Positions 24,498 through 35,903 of a stretch of DNA of 64,000 nucleotides are shown here, in pieces. The stretch comes from Megamerina dolium. Its lineage: Eukaryota > Arthropoda > Insecta > Diptera > Megamerinidae. The DNA lies in assembly GCA_963854835.1 (NCBI GenBank), contig OY978527.1:25250557-25314556 (forward strand). The letters are read 5' to 3'. The notes under the pieces are model-generated. The model was not told the DNA's origin. It did no database searches and saw only the letters and a list, made by a program, of their open reading frames with translations. Within the stretch, counting starts at the first letter, position 1. Each line of letters begins with the position of its first letter. Both the position numbers and the translations under genes were made by a program.

Positions 24498-25370
24498 TCA
24501 GGCTTTTTCGATATGCGCCTTGAAGTTGAGCCTCGCATCAATCATTACACCTAGATACCTCAACGAAGGTTGCGTTGTAATGTTGTAGCCGTCAATGTTT
24601 AGGGTGATTTTTTCCAGTTTTTTCCTGCTCGTGATAAGTACAGCCTCTGTTTTCTGTACCGCAAGCTGGAGCTTTGTCGTCGTGAGCCAATCCTTAATTT
24701 TCGAAGCTGTCTCTCTGCAGATGCTCTGAACTTGGGAGAGCTCCTTCGCAACGATCGTCACGGCAATGTCGTCCGCGTAGCCAATTATCTGGGCTTCTTT
24801 TGGCAATGGAAGGTTAAACACCCCATCGTACAGCACGTTCCACAGTAGAGGGCCAAGTACAGATCCCTGCGGCACTCCACCCGTCACCACGTAGCTTTTG
24901 GCTTCGTCCGTGTCATACAACAGTAGTCTGTCAGACAGATAACTATTTATTATTCGCATTAGGTACGCTGGCGTTTCCTTTGCCTCCAATGCCCTCATAA
25001 TAAGATGCCAGTTTGCCGAGTTGAAGGCATTTTGTACATCTAGTGTCACTACTGCACAATATTTTTTATCGCCATGCATCCATCTAGTGCCTTCTATGGC
25101 CTTGCCAGCAGTGTCCGTCAATTTTCTAATTGCGTCTATGGTCGACCGATGTCTCCTGAAACCAAATTGGTTATCGGACAGACCAGGTGGTTTCCTTTCT
25201 AGATGTTGTTCCAGACGCGTGCTTATCAACCGCTCCAATATTTTGGCCATTGTATCAATCATGCAAAGTGGACGATACGCATTTGGATCACCCGCCGGTT
25301 TATTCGGCTTCTGAAGGAGAACCAGGCGCTGTTTTTTCCATACTTTCGGGAAAACACCCTCGTCAAACAT
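24498..25370 (-). pseudogene. R1-like ORF2, reverse transcriptase
   Basis: A 290-aa open frame. RT blocks in order: NAYRPLCMIDTMAKILERL, NQFGFRRHRSTIDAI, AVVTLDVQNAFNSANW (first catalytic Asp), GGVPQGSVLGPLLWNVLYDG, IIGYADDIAVT (catalytic YADD) and LRYLGVMIDARLNFKAH. All key residues look intact in this segment. A frameshift near 25300 separates it from the upstream EN frame. The family reverse-transcribes its own RNA at a nicked target. Confidence 0.9.
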
Positions 25371-26491
25371 CTCGTAAAAAGCTCGGCAAAAGGCTTCGTG
25401 TTATGATTAATGGCGATCTTCAGCGCCTTATTCGGGATGCCATCAAGTCCAGGCGCCTTTGCGTTACCGAATCTCTCCGCCGCTAAGATAATCTCCGACT
25501 CGTCGATTGTCACTGCTTCTTCTATTGGGGGTATCACCATATACGGTTGCAAGTCTTGCGCCGGAAAAAGCGTTTTTACTACCTTTGCTAAGAGGATAGA
25601 GCAGGTTGGTGCTTTACCTCTACCACCTCTGACCTTGGACATCACTATCTTATACGCGTCGCCCCACGGGTTCTCGTCCACCCTTTCACAGAGTTCTTTG
25701 AAGCATGAGGACTTGCTGCTTTTGATCGCCTTTTTAAACTCCTTGCGTTTCTTTTTGAAGCATTCACGTAGTATTATATGCTCCGGCGTACCTTGGCTTC
25801 TTTGGGAGAGACGTCTTGCTCTATGACATTCACTTCTTAATGTATTAATCTCCTGATTCCACCAGTACATGGGCTTTCTAAACATATTCTGTCTTTTTCT
25901 GCACATGGCGGCGTCGCAAGCTTTACTTACGTACTTTGACAGCATGTCAGCCTGTCGGTCCACGTCGTTTGAACAGTCTGGGTTCACGTCTAGAATGAGT
26001 TTGAAAATTTCTTCATCGAGTGTTTCCACTTTCCACCCTCTAGTTTGTGTTTTTTGTAGGCCCCCTCGAATCTGCTTATGATTGCCGACTTCCATCACAA
26101 TAGCAAGGTGGTCGCTATGTGTGTAAAAGTCGCACACCGGCCAGCTTGTCGATCGAACGAGCGCGCGGTTGGCGAACGTAATGTCAATAATTGATCCGCG
26201 ACCATTCTTCTCGAAGGTATTCCTACCGCCAGTATTGAGCAATACAGCGTCTACCAAGGAGAACGCCTTGAGCAGGGCATCACCCCGTCTATTTGTATAA
26301 CTGCTGCCCCATTCCTCGGCCCATGCATTGAAGTCACCTTTGTTTACCTGATCAGAGATCCAGGTTCCTGCGCTTAAGTTTTTGTACTGCTCGCAAACTA
26401 TAGCCACTTCTATCTTCTGCTCGTATACTGTCTGCCTGAGAAACTCCTGTGCAGCTTCACAATGGTTTAAGTTGATCTGTACAATTCTCAT
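25259..26491 (-). pseudogene. R1-like ORF2, endonuclease and linker
   Basis: The probable start is the ATG at 26489-26491 (MRIVQINLNHCEAAQ), which overlaps the ORF1 stop as TAATG. The frame can be read further upstream, but that part is ORF1 sequence out of frame. EN signatures include VAIVCEQYKNL, NRRGDALLKAFSLVDAVLLN, GSIIDITFANRALV and YTHSDHLAIVME. A segment of EN near GDFNAWAEEWGSSY shows QVNKGDFNAWAEEWGS, as in other R1-type endonucleases. The frame continues to AKAPGLDGIPNKALK and is then broken by a frameshift. Confidence 0.87.
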
Positions 26492-27174
26492 TATATCCTT
26501 TTGCACGCTGCTTGATATAGGGGACACTTCCTACTGCCGATTTGGTGACCCGCATCCTTCCCGTTGATTTTGCATGCTCCACAGAATGGCTTTTTATCGC
26601 ATGTCTTTGCAAAGTGACCCTTTTCCCCACATTTGATGCAACTTTGGCTCCTCTCTTCTGTGCTGCTGCACGCCCTCGCCACATGCCCATATTCTAGGAA
26701 CCTGAAACACTTCTTTAGGTTCGGTTTTTCCCTTATTCGGCACACCACCCATCCAATTTTGATCTTCCGAGCATCAAGAAGTTGTCTTGCGTTCAACGCC
26801 CGAAGGCTTACCACCGCAGTCTGCGTACCTGCATATGCCTCCCTGATGTTTTGGATCGCTCTTTCGTCGAAGAAACTTAACTCCTTTATTTGCGATCGTA
26901 TCGCCTCGACTATATCCTCCTTGGTGGTAATTTCATCTAGATCTCGGATCTCCAACGATACCTCATGGGTTAGCGCCCGAATCTGCGCTTGATCACCGAG
27001 CACCTTTCCTTTTCATAAACTCCCATGTTTGTCATCTGGGCCTCCTTCAGTTTAAGCAAAATTTCGCCTTTCGCCGTCTTCCTGATCCGTGCAACCTTCT
27101 CACCGAGTTCATGTAGAGCATCATTCTTTTTCACAGTTTTAAGTATGTCACTGTATGACATATTTCCAGCCATA
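26491..27174 (-). pseudogene. R1-like ORF1 (Gag-like, CCHC)
   Basis: The start at 27174 (MAGNMSYSDILKTVKKND) lies only about 13 bp from the TG repeat. A frameshift near 27005 moves the frame to one ending at 26491. The C-terminal part has zinc knuckles: CFRFLEYGHVARAC, CIKCGEKGHFAKTC and CGACKINGKDAGHQIGSRKC. This is the usual RNA-binding arrangement for R1-clade ORF1. Its stop shares an A with the ORF2 start codon. One frameshift is the only obvious lesion. Confidence 0.85.
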
Positions 27175-27375
27175 CAGTGACATACTGTGTGTGTGTGTGT
27201 TTGTGTGTATATACATTCTGTCAAATAAGTACCCGGAAATTCTCATTTTTAATTTTCCCTCTGAGAATATTTCAAAAAATTTTTGTTCCCAGGTTGGCAC
27301 AACTGTCAGCCACTATTCTGTGAATTTTTATTGCTATGTGTCATTTAGTTTGGTTACGGCGTCATTAGGAACAAG

Positions 27376-27565
27376 TCAACCTTTTGTGTGCGTTGCGATT
27401 TCTTCTAGATCCTCTTTGAACGATTTATACCAATCGTAAACTTGAGTTTTCGACATGGTTGAATCACCAAATATTTTTTTTTTCAACATTTCCAACGTTT
27501 TGGCACAAGAAATTTCGTTTGAAACACAAAATTTCACACAAACTCTTTGTTCGATATTTTTATCC
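27376..27565 (-). pseudogene. Mariner-like transposase, N-terminal DNA-binding relic
   Basis: From an ATG near 27565 the frame reads MDKNIEQRVCVKFCVSNEIS, then AKTLEMLKKKIFGDSTMSKTQVYDWYKSFKE. This is the HTH start of a mariner-type transposase, in which MSKT-x-VYDWYKxFK is a common block. No catalytic domain is found; homology ends near 27376. The sequence from there to about 27212 (ending attctgtcaaataagtac) may be the remaining end of the element. It is too short to assign a subfamily. Confidence 0.68.
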
Positions 27566-27649
27566 ATAGTAAAAATAAATAGAAAAAGAAAAAGAAATAG
27601 AAAGAAATAATATTGCACTTTGATAAAAAATAAATAAAAAGGTAAAGAC

Positions 27650-27680
27650 AAAGAGAGAGAGGGAGTGAGAGAGAGAGAGT
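27650..27680. repeat. (GA)-rich microsatellite
   Basis: gagagagaggg and gagagagagagagtg runs, slightly interrupted. Confidence 0.85.
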
Positions 27681-27839
27681 GCAAGATAGTAATTGCAATA
27701 AAAAAGGAGACAGAGTGTGGGAGAAAATAAATGCAAATTAAAAGAGATAGTGAGAGGGTACGAGGAAGAAAAACAAAGGAGCGTGAATAGCGGAATGGGA
27801 AGAGCCGTCATACACAGTAATGCCAGATGGCTATCTCAA

Positions 27840-29240
27840 CCCATTCCCCCAATCCACTCCAAATTACACCGGCAGTACTACGAATTCACCCTGGCGTAGA
27901 CACTGTCCAATAAGTGGGATCGCTCCAAAAAGGATGTATCTTGGTGGAACAATGATTTAAACAAACTAAGAACTACGGTTGGTAGATTATTTAACAGCGA
28001 AAAGAAGACTGGGAATTGTCAAGATTATATAAACTGACACTTTATAATAAGGAGATAAGAGGAGTAAAGCGAGAAAGTTTTAGAAATTTCTGTAACAGTA
28101 TAGAAGAAACTGGGGAGTATGAAGAATCTACAAAGTATTGATTAAGGCTGAGGCGATCAGCCTTACCTCTACTAACCTTAAAAATCATTATGGAAGTTTT
28201 ACGGAGGGTGAGGACGATAATGTCCAACTTCTTCTAAATACTCACATTCCAGGATCTTCATCCCTTTAAAACAAACAAGCATAACAAACTGAACCTTTTA
28301 GTACAATAAATAGGTCAAACAGGAATATTGCGAAAGAGGTATGCACGGAGCCGAGGATTCGGTGAGCGGTAAACAACTTCAAACCACTGAAATTTCTGGC
28401 GTGGATGGCATATTTCCTGCATTATTACAAAAGGGCTTAGAATATATCATAGGCTTTTCTCGATATAGAAGGTGATTTTGAAAACACTTCACATGAAGCC
28501 ATCCAGAAATAGAGCCATCTGATTAATAGAGGTGTTAACGATACTCTAGCTTCATGGATGGCCAATATTCTCTTTACTAGGAAGGTAGAAATACTAACTA
28601 GTACAGAAAGCATAATAGCAAACACCTCACGAGGTTGTCCACAAGGGGGAGTGCTATCACCGTTAATGTGGAGTATAGTAGTGGATGAACTACATGTAGA
28701 ACTAGAAAACTCTGGGTTACAATTCCAGGGTTATGCTGACTATATAGTCATAATATGTAGAGCAAAGTTCGAAAATACTCTATGTGAAAGAATCTTGCTA
28801 GGACTTAAATTAACAAAAAGATGGTGCAGCAAAGTAGGGCTGAGTATTAACCCAGCAAAAACTACAATTGTTCCATTCACTAGAAAGTATAATCTTAGGA
28901 ATCTAAAATCTGTCATTTTAGACGGAAAAGAGATAGAACTACTGAAAGAAGTAACTGCCGTTTGGGAGAACTACACAGAGCTTCAGACTGTTACCACTAC
29001 ATTTGGCAGGATTCAATAACTAGCATGTATATGTGTAACAGGAGCTATGCGCACATGTCCAACAGCATCTTTGTGGTTCTCTTGGAACTCACACCTCTTC
29101 ACATCTACATCCAGTCCCAAGCGAAGAGGGATATCCTAAGAATGGCTGCTGTCAATAGCCAGGTAGCAGGATGAATCGTAAGAAGTATGATATTCTAGCA
29201 AAACAACATCCTGAAGTCGCAATGGCGAGGGACTTAATGT
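27840..29240 (+). mobile_element. LOA-like LINE fragment, decayed
   Basis: A LINE ORF2 remnant in the plus direction. The early part shows WWNNDLNKLRTTVGRLFN, typical of the segment between endonuclease and RT. Frame-broken RT blocks follow up to the frame 28558-29019, with SRGCPQGGVLSPLMWSIVVD and GYADYIVI. The second Asp of YADD is replaced by Tyr, so RT would be dead. The C-terminal piece (29040-29140) reads SYAHMSNSIFVVLLELTPLH IYIQSQAKRD in two frames, matching the post-RT region of such elements. The LOA assignment rests on GCPQGGVLSPL and the C-terminal block and is moderate. Confidence 0.75.
28558..29019 (+). pseudogene. LOA-like reverse transcriptase fragment
   Basis: A 153-aa frame: palm motifs GCPQGGVLSPLMW and GYADYIVIICRAKF (mutated YADD), then KVGLSINPAKTTIVPFTRKY. 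The C-terminal end passes through a small deletion before VTAVWENYTELQ. Neighbouring RT blocks upstream are in other frames. No active product is possible. Confidence 0.8.
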
Positions 29241-29678
29241 ATCTGGAGTTCAGTTTTACTGAGTGATAGTTACCAATAAGAGTGGACATGTTTTGCATCT
29301 CTCCTTTGATAGAGTCGAAAAAGTGATTGATTTCGGTTTATAAAATTAAATATATTGCGAAAAGACGCTAAATAAATTCAAGCAGTTATTTCTGCCTTTT
29401 TTTATTGCTTATACAGATAAGCATAAAGAACAATAACATCAAAAAAACAATAATAATAATAATTTTGTTTATAATATGTGTTCAGCGCTCTCCTCGTGTA
29501 AACCATAATTTGCAATCACCCGCGCAAACCCCCCCGATAAGTGCATTATCAAAAAAAACAGTTGATACACACTGCACAAGTGAAAGTAACAGTGCAAATC
29601 TTTTGCCTGTACATATTCCTCACTCTAACACTACATCAAAATTTGCAACAACAATAAATACAGACAAAAAAAAATAAT

Positions 29679-30744
29679 TTGTTCTCTCGTGATATACTAT
29701 CTCCCTCTATATCGTGGAGTGAACAATACGCTTCTCCTGCTGTAACACCAACAGCTACAACATCAAAGCAAACAAATAACGGTCTTTCTACTGAAGTGCA
29801 TGACCCAGTAGTAAAAGCAACTAGTGCGATGACTAATAAAGAACCAGTTGCTGTTCAAACTGGAATTGATCGCTACATTACTGTAGTAAAGCGAAAAAGA
29901 AGACCCTATAATTCAAAACAAATGAATTCAACAAAAATTCAAAAGCAGAACACTGCCCCAATTAGTTCGGAAAATAGATACGCTCTGCTTTCAGGTGATA
30001 AAAGTGACGAAAATATTATCTCCAAGAAAAATTTCAAACCCCCACCCATTTTCTTAAGAGAACGCAACTCAAATAAGTTGATTTCCAGAATTACAAGTCT
30101 TATAGGACCAAAGAATTTCCACGTTGTTCCTATTCGCAAAGGCCAAATTGAGAAAACGAAAGTGCAAATCAACAGCGAAGCTCATTATCGCAAAGTAATT
30201 GCGGTATTTGATGCTGGAAAAAAGAATTACTACACATATCAGCTAAAAAGTAGTAAGCGCTTAATCGTTGTACTCAAAGGCTTCGAACCCAACGTTGATA
30301 TTAACGAAATCAAACTTGCCCTTCAGGAAGGAGGGGTTCAAGCCAAAACAGTATTCAACATTCTCAACAAGAGCAATATACCTCAACCATTATATCCTAT
30401 TGAGCTTCAGCCTGAAACAAAACCCCTAAAAAAAAGGTGAAGTATACCCCATATATAAAATTCGATATTTATTGCATCGCAAACTCACAATCGAAGAACC
30501 CCATAAGAGAACTGGACCTCCTCAGTGCAGCAACTGCCAAGAATATGGACATACTAAGACATATTGTACCCTGCCAGCTGTTTGTGTGATTTCTGGAGAT
30601 ATCCATAAATCAAACATATGCCCAAAATCTAAAGGCGATGCTAGCATGAAAAAATGCAGCAATTGTGGAGGTAATCACACCGCAAATTATAGAGGTTGCC
30701 CAGTATATACAACCCTAAAGCTAAATATCTCCGCTAGCAATTAA
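29679..30744 (+). pseudogene. Jockey ORF1 (Gag-like), frameshifted
   Basis: Frames 29679-30440 and 30472-30744 together cover the PRE_C2HC-like domain and zinc knuckles. The second knuckle reads CVISGDIH instead of CVICGDLH, losing a metal-binding Cys. The frame changes within the A-run after ETKPLKK, and a stop ends the knuckle frame at SASN. The ORF1 C-terminus (LEHLLQTLIQNMNQFMNSM) lies in a third piece at 30862-31059, which ends at the ATGA overlap with ORF2. Confidence 0.85.
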
Positions 30745-31055
30745 CCTCTAAAACCAGTTGAGCAAACTCAGATAGCCAACTCAAGTAAGAGACAAAATAT
30801 TGATGCAACACAATTCTTCTCTGCAATCTCAAACAAGAATCAAACCAATTCATACGCTAGCGTGTTAAAACAAAACCCACACCAACAAAGCAATGTAAAT
30901 AATGAGCAGAAACACTCACTGCCCACCCAACAGCCAAGTACCCTTGAACATTTGCTTCAAACATTAATTCAGAATATGAACCAATTCATGAACTCAATGC
31001 AAACAATGATGCAAGAAATGATGAAAAATCAATCGATGACATTGCTATCCAGACC

Positions 31056-33672
31056 ATGAGTTGTCTCAAGATATGCCACTGGAACGACAACGGCTTAAGC
31101 CAGTACCGTTTGGAGCTAATTCAATTCCTTGAATCCAGCCAGATCGACATAATGATGACATCTGAGACCCATTTCACTGACAAAAATTGCTACCAAATAC
31201 CATATTACAAACTGTACACCACAAATCATCCGCATGGTAAGGCACGCGGAGGAACTGCCATATTGATAAAAAGCAGAATAAAACATCATGTTCTCGAATA
31301 TTTCAGTAGCGTCTACTTGCAAGCAACAACTATATGTCTGGAAGAATTCATCTCTAAGCTAGTAATATCTGCGATATACTGTCCCTTAAGATACAGTATT
31401 ACCGAACAGCAATATAAAGAATTTTTCTCAATTCTTGGTTGCTGGCGATTTCAACGCCAAACACACTCACTGGGGCTCCCGCTTAATAACTCCAAAAGGC
31501 AGAAGACTATGTTCAATCATCACTAACCACGGCTACGATGTTATTTCAAATGGTCAACCGACATATTGGCCGACGGACAAGAGGAAAATACCCGATCTCA
31601 TAGACTTTGGAGTCGCCAAAGGTTTGCAGATGGAAAATATCTCCACAGAGTGTAATTATGATCTATCATCTGACCACTCACCCACGGTAATATCTATAAA
31701 ATCACCAAGCCCCCAAGGCAATTGCGTTAGAAAGAAAATAGACTGGTTAAAATTCAAGTAATATATAAATTCTCATCTTCCTCTGAGTACTTTATTAATA
31801 AATGGACACGATGTAGACTCAGCACTCGAAAAATTCAACCAGCTGCTCTCATTAGCTCTCAGCTCAGCCACCTGCACAAAGGTATGCAATCAATCAAACT
31901 ATAGCCCATACACACCAGCTGACATTGAATTGACAGAAAAGAAGACTCCGTGGCAATGGCAAGAATTCAGATCACCGAATCTGAAAACACAGCTATAGCA
32001 TTGCGCTCGAAAGTTAAAACAAGCCTTAAAAAATAAAAACCACTAAAAATTAGAAGAGCACATAGCCCAATTAACACCTGGTGAAGCGTCAGACTACTCT
32101 TTGTGAAAATCAGTAAAAAACTCAAATCGGCCAATTCTCTCTGATTCCTCCATCCGTTTGAGTGACGGTAATTGGACTAGAAGCAACTGTGAGAAGGGTT
32201 TGACTTTTGCAGACCACCTAAAAAGTGTGTTTACACCCAATCCACCCTCTTCACAGTCCTCATTACCAAAATTAACTTCTCAACCTTGCTCAATAACGCT
32301 CAAAATTAAAAAAAAGGACATATTCAAAGCAATTTATAAAGATTTAAACCCAAAAAAATCACCTGGTCCAAATAAAATTACGGGTAAAATGATAAAAGCT
32401 ACCTCCGGCTTCAGTAATTCACCTCATGCACATTTTCAATGCTATCCTTCGTATTAAACACTATCCCAAATGCTGGAAAACTTCAAAAATTATTATGATA
32501 GCAAAACCAGGAAAAGACCCTACAAAAGCTGCATCGTACAGACCTATCAGCCTCCTGCTTCTACCCTCTAAAGTATTCGAAAAGCTACTTGTCATGAATA
32601 TAACTCCATTTATTAATCTCAACCAACTGATTCCCCAACATCAGTTTGGATTTAGAAAACAGCACGGCACAATAGAACAAGTCCACCGCATTGTAACTCT
32701 GATAAGGAACACTTTTGAAGAAAAAAAATATTGCTCAGCTGTCTTTCTTGATATCACTCAAGCTTTCGATAAAGTATGGCACGATGGCCTTATTTACAAA
32801 CTCAAACTATTACTGCCTGCAAATGTCTCCTCATTGCTTAGTAGCTACCTCACGAAAAGACAATTTCTCGTACATCACAAGGATTACACAACAAATCCAT
32901 TGGATATTCACGCTGGCGTTCCTCAGGGAAGCGTTTTGGGCCCCTTACTGTATCTCTTATACACTTCAGATATGCCCAACAATAACTATACATTCATATC
33001 AACCTTTGCTGATGATACGGCAGTATTGTGGTCTCGCTCTAACCCCATAGAAGCTACTAAACTCCTGCAGACTCATGTCGATTCTCTCGAAATCTGGCTA
33101 GCAAAAAGGCCTATAAAAGTCAATGAATCAAAGAGCGTACATGTATCCCTTACGCTAAGGCTAGATACATGTCCCCCACTTAAAATTAATGGCCAATTAA
33201 TTCCACAATTTTCCTCAACAAAGTACTTGGGTATTCACCTCGACAGAAGGCTGACATGGAAAAATCACATAGATGCAAAGTAAACTCAGATCAAGTTTAA
33301 AATTAATCAGTTATGTTACACAAAAGATCAAAGTTGAATCTCGAATACAAAGTGCTATTATATAAAGCAATCCTGAAGCCAATCTGGGCTTATGGTATTC
33401 AGTTTTGGGGTACCGCATCTCCCTCAAATATCGAAAAATTGCAGCGAATACAATCCAAGTGTCTGCGAATTATTGTAAACGCGTCTTGGTATATGACGAA
33501 CGTTAACATCCATCGAGATTTAAATGTACCCACAATTTCTGAGGAAGTTGCAATGTCCTGCAGAAGCTACATTCAAAAATTACACAATCATCCGAATCCC
33601 CTTGCTAGGCAATTGTTGCAGAGCACGGGGCATCGTCGATTAAAAAGAAAAGACACACTGAATATGCTGTGA
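31056..33672 (+). pseudogene. Jockey ORF2 (EN-RT), multiply broken
   Basis: Starts with MSCLKICHWND at the ATGA overlap. The frames 31056-31526, 31435-31761, 32158-32457, 32426-33283 and 33313-33672 carry EN, linker and RT in order. The RT frame retains SYRPISLLLLPSKVFEKL, ITQAFDKVWHDG, GVPQGSVLGPLL and TFADDTAVLW. The catalytic FADD is intact, but stops and frameshifts elsewhere abolish the protein. Confidence 0.85.
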
Positions 33673-33937
33673 AATTGCTAAACCTCGCCACTCAACAAAT
33701 TGTAATGGAACGTTGGGAATATCACATAATGGGAAAACCTACTAGGTTTTTCTCGTTTGAAGGCACTTTTACAACTACACTTACAATCTAAAATGATTTG
33801 AGAAATGTAATAACCTAAATAACAATAATTTAAAAATCATTACGGTAATACTCCCAGGATACTGTAGGTTCAATTATCATCTAACGAAACTCGGGGTCTT
33901 TTTAGCTGAAACTTGCGAAATATATATGTTGGAAATG

Positions 33938-35445
33938 TGCCGCTTCTGCGTCATCCACCAACAGTTTCCGAACATAACACCTCCTTAGCCGGATCGTGTT
34001 CTTCCATGCTCTCGACATGACCTAGCCATCGCAGACGCTATATTTTAATACGCTTTACTATGTCAATGTTTGCAGTGACAGTTCATACAGTGACAGGTTG
34101 TACCTTATTCGATTTTCGCCACCAACGCAAATAGGTCCAAAGATCTTGCGTAGGATTTTCTCTAAAAAATTCCGCGTACTTTCTCATCTGAAGTGGAAGT
34201 TGTCCAAGCTTTGGTGCCATATGTAAGGACAGGCATGAGGAAAGACTTGTAAAGTGTGGTTTTCGTTGCTCGAGAGATGGCCCAAGTTCTGAATTACTTA
34301 CTTAACCAACAGTAGCACTTGTTAGTAAGGGAGATCATTCGCAATATCTCCATGCTGAGATAGATAAAGTCCTTCATTACTTCAAAAGCGTAGTTTGTGT
34401 GTTGACACTATGTATCATACATCGTCTTGCGCTCGTTCACCGTAGAACACATTCGACGCCACTCTTTTTCCAATTCTGAAAATGCCTCACTGACTACTCG
34501 CGTGATCATGCCGATTGAGTCAATATCATCGGCATACGCTAACGGCATGACACTTTTGTTGAAGATAATGCCATTATGTCGTAGATCAGCAGCTCGTATG
34601 ATTTTATCCTTTTTATCACCTTGTCTGAAATTCCATTCGGTATTAAACGGAGAGGAGAGCTCCTTCAAATAGATGGTGTGTGTCGATCTGTTTTTCTTGG
34701 GTGTTCTAAAGGATTTAGCGCACTGTAAAAATCTATTCGATTCGCTTGATAGAACCTTGTACGCTTTGCTGATAAGATTTATTTCACGGTAATTGGTGTA
34801 AATTGTGGGGTGTCCTTTCTTATGCACGGGCAAAGGAAACTGAGCCTTCAACTATCGAGCATGCTTTTATCCGACCATAGGATAAGATGCCATGATGGCA
34901 GGCAGGCCATCAGCACATGCAGCTTTGTTGTTTTTCAGCGTAGAAATGGCCTCTTTGACCTTGTGATGGTCGGGTGGTGGAACATTTATCCATAACCCGT
35001 GATTGGGGAGCTCGGGAGATCTCCACTGGTGGAATTGTTCGAAGAGTCGCCATTCAGTAACGTGAAAAATTGTTCTCTCCATAAGCTCAGTACACTCTGG
35101 ATATCTGTAATCAGATTTTCATTTTTGTCACGGCAGAAAGAGACTCCCGGATTTAAACTACCACTTGATCTCTCTAGTCGAGTATCATTCACGTCTCTGC
35201 TCCTCTCTATCTTCTTATACACGCGTCTTTCCTGATCTCTCTTCTTTAGCCTGAAAATACGTCTCTCCGCACTCCTCATCTCTCTGTGCCGCTCCTTAAC
35301 AGCTCCCGTGGCACCTGCATACAGGGTGTTTCGTAAGCACCATCTTTCTCTACAGTAGCTTCGCGACACTACTGATCATACCACTCATGCCTCAGAGGCC
35401 GCTAGTAGCCGATAACCTCCTCGGCAGCTATAGTCATGGAGTGGA
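33938..35445 (-). mobile_element. RTE-type LINE copy D, old and deleted
   Basis: On the minus strand this matches copies A-C but with many substitutions and several deletions. The 3' UTR and the last ~60 bp of coding are missing on the left. The region around [12 protein letters not shown] and the nearby EN-RT linker are shortened. The frame 34408-34851 keeps LAYADDIDSIGM. The right end stops near 35445 within EN (motif before SDHYL), a 5' truncation. It is clearly older than A, B and C. Confidence 0.87.
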
Positions 35446-35512
35446 TATTTTCAAAACTGGGTTACAGAATTCATTCAAACACTATTTCGTAGAAATGTTT
35501 GAACAACAGTAT

Positions 35513-35540
35513 CTCTCTCTTTGTCTCTCTCTCTCTCTGC
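35513..35540. repeat. (TC)n microsatellite
   Basis: ctctctctttgtctctctctctctctg, a short interrupted TC run just beyond the RTE copy D. Confidence 0.85.
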
Positions 35541-35869
35541 TTTGTTTAAGAAATATTTATATGACACAATTTAAAACATTTTAATAAAAAAACTTTACAA
35601 AAAGGAAAAAATGCCACATAAATTAAACACTCCAACAATCAAGCGTAACTTTATAAAATTTTCAATCGAAATCAAGCGAAACTCTCGAGTCACTATATTT
35701 TGTTTCGTTTTTTGCTTTAATTTTTCGTAAAAAAAAAACTATCCAATAAAAATGAGGAAAGAAAACATCATTGCTGTTACGAAACAGACGCGCGAATACA
35801 TATATTCGTACTTACACAGGTGAATGTCTGGAATCCTTTTCAAAATTTATTATACATACATACTCCGTA

Positions 35870-35891
35870 TGGCCACATAAGTAAGTAAGTA
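35870..35891 (+). mobile_element. 22-bp RTE 3'-end insertion with target duplication
   Basis: The 22 bases tggccacataagtaagtaagta equal the extreme 3' end of the RTE family (ttatggccacataagtaagt at the ends of copies B and C, complement strand). They are bounded on both sides by the same 12 bases, acatactccgta (35858-35869 and 35892-35903). This is the structure expected from a reverse-transcription event that stopped after copying about 22 nt. Confidence 0.9.
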
Positions 35892-35903
35892 ACATACTCC
35901 GTA

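Larger units (their letters stand above)
23378..27186 (-). mobile_element. R1-clade LINE inserted in a TG microsatellite
   Basis: A two-ORF non-LTR element of about 3.8 kb. ORF1 (27174 down to 26491) has CCHC zinc knuckles. ORF2 (26491 down to about 23690) has EN (RIVQINLNHCEAAQEF), RT and a C-terminal block (HGETDYYLTQFLTGHGCF) characteristic of R1-clade proteins. The 3' end is a T-run at 23378-23392. Both flanks are TG repeats: 23368-23377 on the left and 27187-27207 on the right. This matches known R1-clade families that target AC-type microsatellites (for example Waldo). Frameshifts occur in both ORFs, and a 43-bp tandem duplication lies at 24244-24329, so this copy is dead. Confidence 0.88.
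29265..33729 (+). mobile_element. Jockey LINE copy (family of 59.2 kb), full-span but decayed
   Basis: ORF1 and ORF2 are both recognisable, with strong similarity to the 59-63 kb copy. Clear homology starts near 29460 (tttgtttataatatg). A short match upstream (accaataagagtggac at 29270, also at 59163) suggests the 5' UTR reaches about 29265. ORF1 is broken by a frameshift after about 30440 and by stops. ORF2 has several stops and small deletions, including part of the segment before GDFN. Homology stops at about 33729 within the 3' UTR, without A-tail. It shares with the 44 kb copy a 9-bp loss near the ORF1 end and a Cys-to-Ser change in the second zinc knuckle. Confidence 0.92.
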
